Shown: positions 51,685 to 61,263, numbered from the stretch's first letter. The stretch: 64,000 nt of DNA from Silvimonas iriomotensis (GCF_014645535.1 NZ_BMLX01000001.1:1403020-1467019), one strand, 5' to 3'. Notes: generated by a model from the letters alone, not told the origin. Made by a program: numbers and translations.

Positions 51685-52326
51685 CAGTTCATTCTTGATG
51701 GCGTAGTAGGTCAGATCAGCATTGGTTTTCAGGTTCATCTTTTCCAGCACGCGGGCCCGGTAGGTGCTCACGGTCTTGACGGACAAAAAGAGTTCGTTGG
51801 CGATGTCCGTGGGCGATTTGCCGCTGGCCAGCTTGTAGAACACCTGGAACTCGCGCTCTGAGAGCATTTCGTGCATGCGCTTGTCGCTGGGCTTGATCAA
51901 CTCGTTGGCCAGCAGATCTGCCAGTTCAGCCGAGACATAGCGCCGGCCATTGCAGATGGTGCGGATGGCCTTGATGATCTCGGACGGATCGGCATCTTTG
52001 GACAGGTAGCCGCGGCAGCCAGAGCGGATCAGGTTGAGTGCGTACAACTCTTCGGCATAGCCGGAGAGAATCAGCACCGCCAGATCAGGCTTGATGCGCT
52101 GCATGTCGCGCAGAGTATCCACGCCGTTCTTGTCGGGCATGGAGATATCCAGCAAGACAATGTCGAAATCCTGCTTGCGGATCAATTGCAGGGCTTCCAT
52201 ACCGGAACTGGCCTCTGCCGTGACTTCCAGATCGTCTTCAAGCTCGATCAGTGAGCGCATACCCGATCTGACAATGCCGTGGTCGTCCACGAGCAAAATG
52301 CGTCGTTTGTTTGTGCTGTTCACCAT
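51676..52326 (-). CDS. NarL/FixJ-type response regulator
   Basis: 216 residues from ATG 52326 (MVNSTNKRRILLVDDHG). The receiver has Asp in VLLDISMPDKNG and Lys in GYLSKDAD. A LuxR-type helix-turn-helix lies near residues 150-210 (LSEREFQVFYKLASGKSPTD; FLSVKTVSTYRARVLEKM). The nearby HisKA_3-type kinase at 53240, on the opposite strand beyond the ferritin-like gene, is the likely partner. The C-terminus is embedded in a tandem repeat. Confidence 0.92.
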   Translation of the reverse strand: MVNSTNKRRILLVDDHGIVRSGMRSLIELEDDLEVTAEASSGMEALQLIRKQDFDIVLLDISMPDKNGVDTLRDMQRIKPDLAVLILSGYAEELYALNLIRSGCRGYLSKDADPSEIIKAIRTICNGRRYVSAELADLLANELIKPSDKRMHEMLSEREFQVFYKLASGKSPTDIANELFLSVKTVSTYRARVLEKMNLKTNADLTYYAIKNELIN

Positions 52327-52387
52327 GGTTGTCTTTGGGGGCGATGCACGGACCACCCCACTGCCTCTCTATCTGGATAAACGGAGT

Positions 52388-52927
52388 TTATTTGGTTTTG
52401 ACCAGCCAGTCGGCCAGTTCATCGGCGTGTTCTTCCTCTACCGCCAGGATATCTTCCAGCAGGCGCCGCGTGGTCGGGTCCTTGTCGGCAATAAAGCGGA
52501 CCAGTTCGCGGTACACGTCAATGGCAATGCGCTCGGCCACAAGATTCTCGCGGATCATCTCATGCAGGGTATCGACCTCGACATAATCAGAGTGCGCCCG
52601 GTCTGACAGCCCCTTGGGCGAGAAATCCGGCTTGCCGCCCAGTTGCACAATCCGTGCCGCCAGCTTGTCAGCGTGTTCCATTTCCTGCGCCGCGTGTACT
52701 TCGAACTCGGCAGCAATCGCTTCAGACTGGATACCTCTGGCCACATAGTGGTGCAGTTTGTAGCGCAGCACACAGACCAGTTCAGTGGCCAGTGCCTCGT
52801 TCAGCAGGCGGATCACCGTGCCAATATCGCCGGTATAGGTAGAGGTCTGGGCACCGTCGAGCACGTCCTTGCGCGCTTTTTCCCGAATCTCTCCGATATC
52901 GAGTACAAAATCATCGGTATGGGACAT
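52388..52927 (-). CDS. Ferritin-like/bacterioferritin-type diiron protein
   Basis: 179 residues from ATG 52927 (MSHTDDFVLDIG). The four-helix ferritin-like bundle carries diiron motifs: E in LNEALATELV, ExxH in AQEMEHADKL, E in AERIAIDVYRE and ExxH in VEEEHADELADW. It is similar to bacterioferritin-like or Dps-like stress proteins of about 170 residues that store or detoxify iron. It lies between the NarL-type regulator and the divergent kinase, 61 bases from the regulator start, and could share its transcript. Confidence 0.88.
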   Translation of the reverse strand: MSHTDDFVLDIGEIREKARKDVLDGAQTSTYTGDIGTVIRLLNEALATELVCVLRYKLHHYVARGIQSEAIAAEFEVHAAQEMEHADKLAARIVQLGGKPDFSPKGLSDRAHSDYVEVDTLHEMIRENLVAERIAIDVYRELVRFIADKDPTTRRLLEDILAVEEEHADELADWLVKTK

Positions 52928-53239
52928 GTTTGGCTCCAAAGCGTGGCGCAACTGCCGACCCTTACGGCCACAAGCAGGTTACGCGCTGTGGTGTAAAATA
53001 CGCGGTATCTGACACAACAACCCGCCCTGTGCACCGGCAGCCAGGCTGTCGGTCGGGGCAAGCGGTATCAGTAGTGTTGAAACCCACTATAGGCACCTTG
53101 CCCAGCCGGCCACAGGCGGGCGTCGCTGAAGGTGCTGTCAGCTCATTCCTACAAGGCAAACGGCAACGCGCGGGCGGGTGCGCGATGACGTCCAGGGCAT
53201 GATGCATGCTCGGTTCGCGTACTGGAGTTCACAGATCAC

Positions 53240-54664
53240 ATGAAGAAAATGCTGCGTAATCTGCCCGGCATGCTCATGGCACTGGGCTGGCGTTTGCAGG
53301 CGGGGCTGGCGCTGGCAGTCTTGCTGCCCGTGCTGGCGGCTTTTTTGTCTGACACCTGGATTGGCCAGGCAGAAGAAGACAACACGGCCATCATCGCCAC
53401 GCATCAACGCATCCGGGCCTTCCAGGACTTGCAACGGCTGTTGCTGGAGGCAGAATCCGCCCAGCGCGGTTTTCTGGTCAACGGCGATCTGCAATACCAG
53501 ATGGCGTATGACCAGACCGTGCCCAAAATCCGTCAGTTGTCTGGCCAGATGGTGGACCGCTACGCCGAGGTGCAACCCAACAGCCCGCCCAGAGATGCCC
53601 GCCGGGTACAGCAGTTATCGATAGAGATCGGCGAGAAACTGTCTGAAATGGATATCGGCATCAGTTATGCGCGCAATGGTGATCTGGAACGCGGGCGGGA
53701 GCTGGTGAACACCAACCGCGGCTTTGAACTGGCCGCGTCGATCAGCCGCCGGATCGATGACCTGCTGACCAATGAACATCAGATTCTGGAGCAAGAACGG
53801 GCGGCCCGCCTGCGCGTGGTGCTGTATGTGCGGCTGGCGGTGGCAGCCGCCTGGGTACTGGTGCTGATCCTCAACCTGGGTTTGTTGCTGCTGTTTGCCA
53901 ATCTGCTAGCGCAAAAGAACCGTCAGGCGCGCGACATGGCCCAGCGACATGCCGTGCTTGACGCCCGTATCCACGAAAAAACCAGCGCGCTGACTGCCTT
54001 GTCGATGGATTACCAGATGGGCGTGGAGCGTGAACGGGCCAAGCTGGCCCGGGAACTGCACGACGAGCTGGGCTCGATCCTGACCGCCACCAAAATGGAT
54101 ATCTCCTGGGTGCAGCGCGAGATCAAGGAACAGTACCCGGCCATTTTTGAAAAGCTCAAACGCACCTTGCGCAATCTGGATCAGGGCATCCAGTTCAAAC
54201 GCCGCGTGGTGCAGGAACTGCATCCGTCGCTGCTGTCCACGTTCGGCCTGATCGCGTCGATCCGCTCACTGGCCGAAGACGCGGCCCAGCGCAGCAACTG
54301 GCAAATGGAGCTGTCCTTGCCCGATGACGAGACCAAAATCGACGAAACGCTGTCGTTGATCATTTACCGCATCGTGCAGGAAAGCCTGTCCAATGCCGCC
54401 AAATATGCCCAGGCCAGCAAGATCGGGATCACGCTGATGGTCGACGATGAACACATGAAGCTGGAGATCGAGGACAACGGCGTCGGCTGCAATCTGGATA
54501 ACCTGCCTGGCGACACACACGGCCTGCAAGGCATCCGCCATCGCGCCACCGCCATTGGCGGCAAGCTGGAAATGCGCAGCGAGCCAGGCAAGGGGATGTA
54601 TACCCGCGTGCTGTTGCCGCGCACCTTCATCAAAGAAAAACAGCACCCGAAGGTGCTGTCTTGA
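53240..54664 (+). CDS. CHASE3 sensor histidine kinase (HisKA_3/NarX-DegS type)
   Basis: 474 residues. One N-terminal membrane helix precedes a periplasmic CHASE3 domain (LLLEAESAQRGFLVNGD near residue 70), and a second helix is near residues 195-220. A HisKA_3 dimerisation domain has phospho-acceptor H274 in LARELHDELGSILTATK, and the HATPase domain ends EDNGVGCNLD and HGLQGIRHRA. This kinase class pairs with NarL-type regulators, and one is encoded 0.9 kb away at 51676. Confidence 0.93.
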   Translation: MKKMLRNLPGMLMALGWRLQAGLALAVLLPVLAAFLSDTWIGQAEEDNTAIIATHQRIRAFQDLQRLLLEAESAQRGFLVNGDLQYQMAYDQTVPKIRQLSGQMVDRYAEVQPNSPPRDARRVQQLSIEIGEKLSEMDIGISYARNGDLERGRELVNTNRGFELAASISRRIDDLLTNEHQILEQERAARLRVVLYVRLAVAAAWVLVLILNLGLLLLFANLLAQKNRQARDMAQRHAVLDARIHEKTSALTALSMDYQMGVERERAKLARELHDELGSILTATKMDISWVQREIKEQYPAIFEKLKRTLRNLDQGIQFKRRVVQELHPSLLSTFGLIASIRSLAEDAAQRSNWQMELSLPDDETKIDETLSLIIYRIVQESLSNAAKYAQASKIGITLMVDDEHMKLEIEDNGVGCNLDNLPGDTHGLQGIRHRATAIGGKLEMRSEPGKGMYTRVLLPRTFIKEKQHPKVLS

Positions 54665-54686
54665 GTGAGCCGGTTCAGGGCGGCGC

Positions 54687-54821
54687 TTAGCTGTGTTGGT
54701 CAGCCGAGTTTTCCAGTTTTTCGCCACCCTTCTGGATATCCTGCCCTGCACCCTTGACGGTGTTGCAGGCAGACAGGCTGGCGGCGATCAACAAGGCAGC
54801 AAGTACGCAAACTCGTTTCAT
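54687..54821 (-). CDS. Entericidin-family lipoprotein
   Basis: 44 residues from ATG 54821, with AAGGAGAG upstream. A signal sequence with lipobox LSAC is followed by the entericidin tail NTVKGAGQDIQKGGEKLENS. EcnA/EcnB in E. coli form a stationary-phase antidote/toxin lipoprotein pair; single copies like this are common stress-induced membrane lipoproteins. It converges with the kinase gene, 22 bases apart. Confidence 0.92.
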   Translation of the reverse strand: MKRVCVLAALLIAASLSACNTVKGAGQDIQKGGEKLENSADQHS

Positions 54822-54987
54822 GACAACTCTCCTTGGTGTGTTGTGGGTCGCGCGGCAGGCGCGCCGCTGTTGGGTGATACCAATGTAACTGCTCGCCCGG
54901 CGCGGGAATGTCGCTGCAAGCTCCATTTTTTTGTCGTCTACTTCCTACAACAAGGCCGATTTTCGAAGACGTTGCGCGCAGAACGCG

Positions 54988-55035
54988 GCAAAAAAAAGAA
55001 GCCGCGTTGCGAGATGGCGGCTCTCACAACGCGGC
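54988..55035 (-). terminator. Intrinsic terminator of the CsbD gene
   Basis: GCCGCGTTG (55001-55009) pairs with CAACGCGGC (55027-55035). On the minus strand the stem is followed by TTCTTTTTTTT. Confidence 0.88.
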
Positions 55036-55129
55036 AGCACCCTGACAAAGGAGAGGCAACCGCAGACGCGGTCTGGGCGGGTGCAAGTCAGGTAGCCAGG
55101 CGGCTACCCCGTGCAGTCGGTACGGACAA

Positions 55130-55321
55130 TCAGTGTTTGGTAGTACGCACAGTCCGCTTTGCGTCTTCGCGGGCGTCACCCACGGCAGCCTGGACCTTGC
55201 CGGCGTTCTTTTGCAGATTGCCCTTCAGCTGGGTGCCCGGATTACCGGTGGCCTTGCCCACGGTTTCCTTGACGGCGCCCTTGGCTTCATTGATGCGGCC
55301 TTTCACTTGATCCTTGTTCAT
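55130..55321 (-). CDS. CsbD-family stress protein
   Basis: 63 residues beginning MNKDQVKGRINEAKGAVKE, the standard CsbD opening (KDQVKGRxxEAKGxVKExxGK). Charged, Gly/Lys-rich and mostly helical. CsbD proteins are general-stress proteins under sigma-B or sigma-S control in other bacteria; molecular function is unknown. It is monocistronic, with AAAGAGGAAAGC before the ATG. Confidence 0.93.
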   Translation of the reverse strand: MNKDQVKGRINEAKGAVKETVGKATGNPGTQLKGNLQKNAGKVQAAVGDAREDAKRTVRTTKH

Positions 55322-55552
55322 GATGCTTTCCTCTTTGTCTGTTCAGAAAATGACAGGAAATGCAGGTATTCAGCGTTTGCCGGAAGACATCCCGGTATCG
55401 CTCTGCACGGAAATCATGGTACGGCGTGCGACGCAAGCAAACTGTGGGCACGCAGCCGTTTCTTGCGTCAGTCCTTGTCTGTCACACCCCGGCAAAAGGC
55501 TGACAACCTGCCCTTCGTGCCCGTGACAGCGCGAGGTAGGAATTTGTCCTGG

Positions 55553-57868
55553 ATGATTTATCATGACTTTGTACTTTCCGGAGATAAAGCATTGATCGCC
55601 CCCAGCCTGCATCCTGAGGAAAAGGCCCGACTCGAAGCGCTGCAAACCATGTGTGTACTGGACACGCCGCCAGTGCACGAGCTTGATCGCATTACCCGGA
55701 TGGCCAGCCGGCTGTTTGACGTGCCCATCGCGCTGGTGTCGCTGGTTGACACCAACCGGCAGTGGTTCAAGTCGCGCGTGGGTCTGGACGCGTCGGAAAC
55801 ACCCCGTGATATCTCGTTTTGCGGCCACGCCATTCTGGCGCCGGGCGCGCTTGTCGTGCGCAATGCCACCCGTGACGTGCGCTTTGCCGACAACCCGCTG
55901 GTCGTCGGCCCGCCCTTTATCCGTTTCTACGCCGGCCAGCCGATCCGCTCGCTGGAAGGCCACCCGATCGGCACCTTGTGCCTGATCAGCCCGCACCCGC
56001 GCGAGTTTTCCGATACCGATGCCGATACCCTGCGTGATCTGGGGGCGATTGTTGAACAGTATTTCGGCCAGCAAGAATCGTTCATGCGCGCGCACCGCGC
56101 CGAGCGGGAACTGGCGCATTCGCAGACGCTGTTCGAGAAAACCTTCGAACACGCCGCCGTCGGTATCGCGGTGGTTTCTACTGAAGGCAGCTGGCAGCGC
56201 GTTAACCAGCAGCTGTGCCAGATGCTGGGCTACACCGAGGCCGAATTACTGCACAAGACTTTTCAGGAAATCACCCACCCGGACGATCTGGCGGGCGATC
56301 TGGAACTGGTTGGCAAAGTACTCGCCGGCGAGATCAACAGCTACACACTGGAAAAACGCTATCTGCACGCCAACGGCGCGGTGGTGTGGGTTTTGCTGAC
56401 CGTTTCACTCTTTTATGACGAGTTCGACAAGTCGCGCTCGTTCATTGCCATCATCAATGACATCACCCAGCGCAAGCAGATGGAAAACGAGCTGCTGAGC
56501 CTGCAGGCGGATCTGGAGCTGCGGGTGCAGACGCGCACGCAAGAGTTGTCATCCGCGCTGGCCCAACTGCGGGAAGAAATGGGCCTGCGCGAGGCCATGC
56601 AGCATTCATTGCAGCTGGAAAAAGAGCGTTTTCGCCTTACCCTGGCCAATGCGACCGACGCGTTTATCGAACTGGACCCGCAAGGCGCCATCACCGCCTG
56701 GAATCAGGCTGCGGAGCAGATTCTGGGCTGGTCACGCGACGAAGTATTGCACTGCCAGGCCCAGGAGCTGGTGATCCCCGCCGGCTTGCGCGCGCCTGGC
56801 CGTAAGGGGTTTGACCAGTTCGTCGGTAGTGATCGCGGCAAGAAATCGCACATCCAGTTTCCGGCGTTGCGCAAAGACGGCTCCGAGTTTCCGGCTGAAC
56901 TCACGCTGGCGGAAAACACCATTGAAGGCCAGCGTATCGTCAACGCCTTCTTGCGGGATATCTCGCAACGCAAGGCCGACGAGCAAGAGATTCTCTCCAG
57001 CCGCTGGCGCCTGCGCTTGTTGACGGACAACATGCCCGGCCCGATCAGCCACGTGGACGAAAACCTGTGCTACCTGTTTACCAATCGCACCTATGAAGCC
57101 TGGTTTGGCGGCAGCAATGGCAGCCTGCTTGGCAAGCATATGGCCGAAGTTGTGGATGCAGCGGCGCTGGCCACGGCGCAGCCTTATATTGCCCAGGCGC
57201 TGGCCGGCAAGCAGGTCACCTATGAAAACCAGGTGGTCCGCCCGGAAGGCACGCTGTATACCCACACCACGCTGGTGCCGGAAATCCGTGCAGATGGTCA
57301 TGTGCAGGGCTTTTACACGCTCTCGCAAGACATCACCGAGCGCAAGGTGCTGGAAAACAAACTGGCGTTTGAGGCAGCGCATGACCCGTTGACCGGGCTG
57401 CCCAATCGCCGCGCCTTCATGCGCATCCTGCATGAAACCATTGCCCGCAGCCGCCGCAGCGCGCTGGGGATCGGCTTGCTGTTTCTTGATCTGGATGGTT
57501 TCAAACAGATCAACGACACGCTCGGCCACGAGTTTGGCGACAAGGTGCTGCAAACCTTTGCCGATACGCTCAGCCGTACCGTGCGTGAAACCGACATTGT
57601 GTCGCGGCTGGCCGGGGACGAATTCACCATCATCCTGGAAGGGCTTGATAGTCCGGAGGCCGCCGCCAGTCTTGTCGCGACCAAGGTGCTTGATCAGATC
57701 GGGCAAGTGGCACAGATTGCCGGCAAGCCCGTGGCGCTGCGTTCGAGTATCGGCATTGCCACCTGCTCTGGCGCATGCACGCTGACGGCCGATCAGCTAC
57801 TGGCCGTGGCCGACGCGGCCATGTATCGCGCCAAAGCCAGCGGCAAACACACTTTTGCCGTCAATTAG
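55553..57868 (+). CDS. GAF-PAS-PAS-PAS-GGDEF diguanylate cyclase
   Basis: 771 residues from ATG 55553; a TTG at 55592 with GGAG eight bases upstream is an equally credible start. The order is GAF (residues 30-180; SLVDTNRQWFKSRVG; HAIL), PAS near 200-310, a coiled coil, PAS near 360-480, PAS near 490-600, and GGDEF near 610-770. The catalytic loop is AGDEF (near residue 687), a functional variant, preceded by an RxxD (RETD) product-inhibition site at the usual distance. No EAL domain and no membrane segment: a cytosolic c-di-GMP synthase. Confidence 0.92.
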   Translation: MIYHDFVLSGDKALIAPSLHPEEKARLEALQTMCVLDTPPVHELDRITRMASRLFDVPIALVSLVDTNRQWFKSRVGLDASETPRDISFCGHAILAPGALVVRNATRDVRFADNPLVVGPPFIRFYAGQPIRSLEGHPIGTLCLISPHPREFSDTDADTLRDLGAIVEQYFGQQESFMRAHRAERELAHSQTLFEKTFEHAAVGIAVVSTEGSWQRVNQQLCQMLGYTEAELLHKTFQEITHPDDLAGDLELVGKVLAGEINSYTLEKRYLHANGAVVWVLLTVSLFYDEFDKSRSFIAIINDITQRKQMENELLSLQADLELRVQTRTQELSSALAQLREEMGLREAMQHSLQLEKERFRLTLANATDAFIELDPQGAITAWNQAAEQILGWSRDEVLHCQAQELVIPAGLRAPGRKGFDQFVGSDRGKKSHIQFPALRKDGSEFPAELTLAENTIEGQRIVNAFLRDISQRKADEQEILSSRWRLRLLTDNMPGPISHVDENLCYLFTNRTYEAWFGGSNGSLLGKHMAEVVDAAALATAQPYIAQALAGKQVTYENQVVRPEGTLYTHTTLVPEIRADGHVQGFYTLSQDITERKVLENKLAFEAAHDPLTGLPNRRAFMRILHETIARSRRSALGIGLLFLDLDGFKQINDTLGHEFGDKVLQTFADTLSRTVRETDIVSRLAGDEFTIILEGLDSPEAAASLVATKVLDQIGQVAQIAGKPVALRSSIGIATCSGACTLTADQLLAVADAAMYRAKASGKHTFAVN

Positions 57869-57891
57869 TGCCCGCCTGACGCCAGAAACAA

Positions 57892-57917
57892 CAAAGCCCC
57901 GCGCTGGCGGGGCTTTG
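57892..57917. terminator. Intrinsic terminator after the GGDEF gene
   Basis: CAAAGCCCCGC (57892-57902) and GCGGGGCTTTG (57907-57917) form an 11-bp stem with GCTG loop. It works mainly for the plus-strand gene. Confidence 0.85.
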
Positions 57918-58050
57918 TACTGGTAACTGGTGCAAGGCATCTCGGACTCAGCCCTGCAGAAGTCATTCCCTTGGGAATGCACGCATCTTAAGGGCTGATT
58001 GTGACGGTGGCATGACAAGTTTTCAGCGCTGCGTGTCACTTTTCACGCGG

Positions 58051-59436
58051 CTAAACCGTTGCATCCAGCCAGCCGCCCGCAAAGCCCGCCCGCCGCAAAC
58101 CGGCGCCAATATAGCTGCACTGGCGCATCCAGTCCCACACCGTGCCGTGCAGATGATTCTCGATCATCAACACCACCGGGCCCTGATCGATACCGAAATG
58201 CCAGGGCGAAACCCAGCCGTATGGGCCGTCCACTGACTCCGGCCAGGTCGGATTGAAACTGGCCTTGAAGCCATATGGATTACCCGTGTGCAGATCCAGT
58301 TCATGCACAAAGTAATCAATGCACGGCAGCACGATATCGGGCGCAAACGGCAACGAGGCCACCACCACCCACGGCGCCAGCGTGCCGTCATCCGGGCCGT
58401 GCGGCACGCCGCGTGCGACGTAGTCGTAGAACTCGCGCATGACGCCATCGACCATGCGCCGGGCCGGGCCAGGACCATCAGACGCCGTAATACCCCAGCA
58501 GTACTCGCCATAGCCTTTGAAGCCGCGCGGGTTATCCATGGCGTAGCGCTGTTGTACCAGCGTGGCGCGGCGGCTGTTCTCAAAATAATCGATGCCTTTG
58601 CCACGCATGAACTCGTCCTGAATGCCCCGGAAATCCACCCACACATGCGACAACTGATGCGTGAACATGGAACCGGAATACAGATAATCCACGCCGTAAT
58701 TGCGCTGCCATTGATAGCCCGACGCCCAGGTCTGGTAGCTCTCTGGCGGCAAGGCATGCGTGGGCGAGCCAAGGCCCAGCACATAGAGCAGCAAGGCTTC
58801 GTCATAGCCCTCCCACAGCGATGGCAAAAACCCGGCCTCCGGCGTCCAGCCCATGGACACGGCAGAAAACCCGCCCATGGCCCACACCCAGTCTGCCCGC
58901 CGATACAACTCATCCGCCAGGCTGCGAATCTCGCACTCGGCCGGATCATCTTGCTGAAAGAACTGGGCGCAACTGAGCGCGCCAGCCAGCAAAAACGCGG
59001 TATCGATGGTGGAAAGCTCGCACTGGCCAAAACGGCGGCCGGTCTGCATATCCAGAAAGTGATAGTAAAACCCGTGATGCCCGGTGGCATCGGGCTCTGG
59101 CCCGTGCGGGGCATGCCAGAAGAAACGCAAGGTGGCCAGCACCCGCGCCACGGCCGTTTGCCGCGGCACAAAACCGCGCATGACGCCAACAGGCCAGGAC
59201 GCCAGCCCCATGCCCACCGCGGCAATGCTGGCCGGCCAGTCAGGCGCGGTCTTGTCGAGCACGAGGCCGTTGTGCGGGTTGGTCTCGTGCTCAAAATAAC
59301 CAAAAGCCGCGCGCTGGATATCGGTCAGAGTGTCAGCAGAAATGGCAACGCCTCCTTGCTTGTGATCAGTCGCCCCGGTCACGGCGGGGTCTGCGTTGTG
59401 ATGCGCAAAACCCGGCTCGGTTCCCCAACGTTGCAA
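58051..59436 (-). CDS. Glucoamylase-like glycoside hydrolase (PF10091 type)
   Basis: 461 residues from TTG 59436, the only conventional start. However, AAGGAGG lies seven bases before an in-frame ATT at 59343, which would give 430 residues beginning just ahead of ADTLTDIQRAAFGYFEHE. The alpha/alpha-barrel hydrolase pattern shows in AVGMGLASWPVG, STIDTAFLLAGAL, SMGWTPEAGFLPSLWEGYDE (in part), VWVDFRG and YCWGITASDGPG. Related enzymes include GH144 endo-beta-1,2-glucanases, so cyclic or linear beta-glucan could be the substrate (inference). No signal peptide is seen. Confidence 0.85.
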   Translation of the reverse strand: MQRWGTEPGFAHHNADPAVTGATDHKQGGVAISADTLTDIQRAAFGYFEHETNPHNGLVLDKTAPDWPASIAAVGMGLASWPVGVMRGFVPRQTAVARVLATLRFFWHAPHGPEPDATGHHGFYYHFLDMQTGRRFGQCELSTIDTAFLLAGALSCAQFFQQDDPAECEIRSLADELYRRADWVWAMGGFSAVSMGWTPEAGFLPSLWEGYDEALLLYVLGLGSPTHALPPESYQTWASGYQWQRNYGVDYLYSGSMFTHQLSHVWVDFRGIQDEFMRGKGIDYFENSRRATLVQQRYAMDNPRGFKGYGEYCWGITASDGPGPARRMVDGVMREFYDYVARGVPHGPDDGTLAPWVVVASLPFAPDIVLPCIDYFVHELDLHTGNPYGFKASFNPTWPESVDGPYGWVSPWHFGIDQGPVVLMIENHLHGTVWDWMRQCSYIGAGLRRAGFAGGWLDATV

Positions 59437-59538
59437 CCAGCGTACAGTTGCTGACAGTACGATTCATCTGAGCCTGCACGCTTTGTAGCTTATGAACTAG
59501 AATAAAGCCGTCATGTTGACACCCGATTGCAAGAGATT

Positions 59539-60414
59539 ATGTCTGAACACCAATCGCCTGATATTTCCGGTTCCAAGCTTAACGAACAGCGCTTTCATAT
59601 CCTGGAGCAGATTGCCCAGGAAATGGGCGGCAATATCGTGTTCCCGGTCTGCTTTGAAATTACCGCCAAGATCAGCCTGGTGATGCGCAGCAAAGCGCCG
59701 ACCATTCAGAAAATTGCAGTCGAGATCCAGAAAGACCCGCTGGTTACCAGCAAGATCCTGAAGCTGGCCAACTCTGTGACCTACAACCCCGGCGGCGCCA
59801 ATGTCACCGATCTGAACCAGGCCTTGATGCGCATCGGCATGCAGGCGACGCGCTCGCTGGCCCTGGCGTGCGCCATGGAACAGATGTCGCAATCGAAGGC
59901 GGTCTCGCCGTTTGAAGCTTTCTCGCGCGAGATTCTGCTGCACAGCCTGAAAGCATCGATGGTGGCGCGGGTACTGGCGCAAAAGCTGGCGCCGCACCTG
60001 CATGCCGACAGCGCCATGCTGGCAGGTCTGGTACATGATCTGGGCGCGTTCTACATCCTGCACCACGCAGTGCGTTACCCGGAACTCGTAGAACGGCCTG
60101 ATTCGGTGAAGTATCTGGTAGCGCAATGGCATGAAAGCATCGGCGTGATCTTGCTGGATGCGCTGGGCCTGCCGGAAGAAGTGGTCGAATCCGCCGCAGA
60201 CCATGATTTCCCGCGCACGACGCCGGTCGAGCATCTGCGTTCGCTGGCAGATGTCGTCTACGTCGCCAACCTGTGGGCTGACGGGCTCAACGAAGTGCAA
60301 AAGCTGGACGCCCCCGGCACCGCCATCGAGCCGCCAGAACTGACCAATCCCAAATATGTGGCCCTCCAGCCCGAATTTGAAGCCGCAGTTGCCGACTTCA
60401 TGAGCACCTGGTAA
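59539..60414 (+). CDS. HDOD-domain signalling protein
   Basis: 291 residues from ATG 59539 (MSEHQSPDISG); TTG four codons upstream is an alternative. The HDOD pattern is present: FEITAKISLVMRSKAPTIQK, VEIQKDPLVTSKILKLANS, ALMRIGMQATRSLALA, and GLVHDLGAFYIL with the residual HD. HDOD proteins are non-enzymatic regulators linked to c-di-GMP, stress and motility. There is no output domain, so it acts through protein partners. It is encoded near a diguanylate cyclase, which may or may not be functional context. Confidence 0.9.
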   Translation: MSEHQSPDISGSKLNEQRFHILEQIAQEMGGNIVFPVCFEITAKISLVMRSKAPTIQKIAVEIQKDPLVTSKILKLANSVTYNPGGANVTDLNQALMRIGMQATRSLALACAMEQMSQSKAVSPFEAFSREILLHSLKASMVARVLAQKLAPHLHADSAMLAGLVHDLGAFYILHHAVRYPELVERPDSVKYLVAQWHESIGVILLDALGLPEEVVESAADHDFPRTTPVEHLRSLADVVYVANLWADGLNEVQKLDAPGTAIEPPELTNPKYVALQPEFEAAVADFMSTW

Positions 60415-60489
60415 GCCCTTCGCCCCGGCCAGCATCTGCCGGGGCCTTCATCCAATCTGTTTTTACCTTCATTGCGGACACTGCCGACC

Positions 60490-61263
60490 ATGAGCAGCTT
60501 GCCCATTGCCGTGCTTCTTGCATTCCTGATGTTGCTGGCCGCCGCTGCAGGCGCCGCGTGGTCTGCCCGGCAGCGCAACCAAAGCGCAAACAGCGCATCC
60601 CAAAGCAGCCTGAGTGCCGTCGAAACGGGCTTGTTTGGTTTGCTGGGGCTGTTGCTGGCCTTCACCTTTTCTGGCGCGGCATCACGCTTTGATAACCGCG
60701 CCAGCCTGCTGGTGGATGCCGCCAATGCTTTGCACGGCGTCATTTTGCGGGCAGACCTCTACCCGCCGGCAGAACGGGCCGAGCTGCGCAGCGCGCTGCG
60801 GCTTTATCTGGATGCCCAGATCGCCTTCTATGACGAGGAGCATGACAAAACGGCCCGCCAGAACATCATTCAGCGCAGCGACGATCTGCAGCAGCAAATC
60901 TGGAACAAGGTGGCGAACTGGTCGCACGAACCCGCCAACGGCCTTGCCAGCACCCAGACGATCAATGCGCTGGACCGGGCATTTTCGCTGGCGGCCAGCC
61001 GGCAGATCGCCGCTCAGGCCCGGTTGCCCGGCACCATCATCTGGCTCTTGTTCATCATGGCGACGGCCACCGCGTATACCAGCGGGTATGTTCATGGCGG
61101 CCGGGGCCGTTTCAGCTGGGCGGGTTATCTGGGTTTTGCCCTGCTAACCGCCATGGTGGTGTACGTGACGCTGGACCTGGACAGCCCCGGGCAAGGGCTG
61201 ATCCGGCGCGACGTGCAGGAATATTCCTTCACGGCGTTGCGCCCGCTACTGGCTACACCGTAA
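60490..61263 (+). CDS. DUF4239-like (bestrophin-like) membrane protein
   Basis: 257 residues from ATG 60490. An N-terminal helix, a second hydrophobic segment in ETGLFGLLGLLLAFTFSGAA, and FDNRASLLVDAANALHGVIL follow the DUF4239 pattern. A charged helical region and two C-terminal membrane helices (near residues 180-230) complete the protein. Bestrophin-like domains suggest ion passage, but bacterial DUF4239 proteins are uncharacterised. It lies 75 bases after the HDOD gene. Confidence 0.75.
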   Translation: MSSLPIAVLLAFLMLLAAAAGAAWSARQRNQSANSASQSSLSAVETGLFGLLGLLLAFTFSGAASRFDNRASLLVDAANALHGVILRADLYPPAERAELRSALRLYLDAQIAFYDEEHDKTARQNIIQRSDDLQQQIWNKVANWSHEPANGLASTQTINALDRAFSLAASRQIAAQARLPGTIIWLLFIMATATAYTSGYVHGGRGRFSWAGYLGFALLTAMVVYVTLDLDSPGQGLIRRDVQEYSFTALRPLLATP

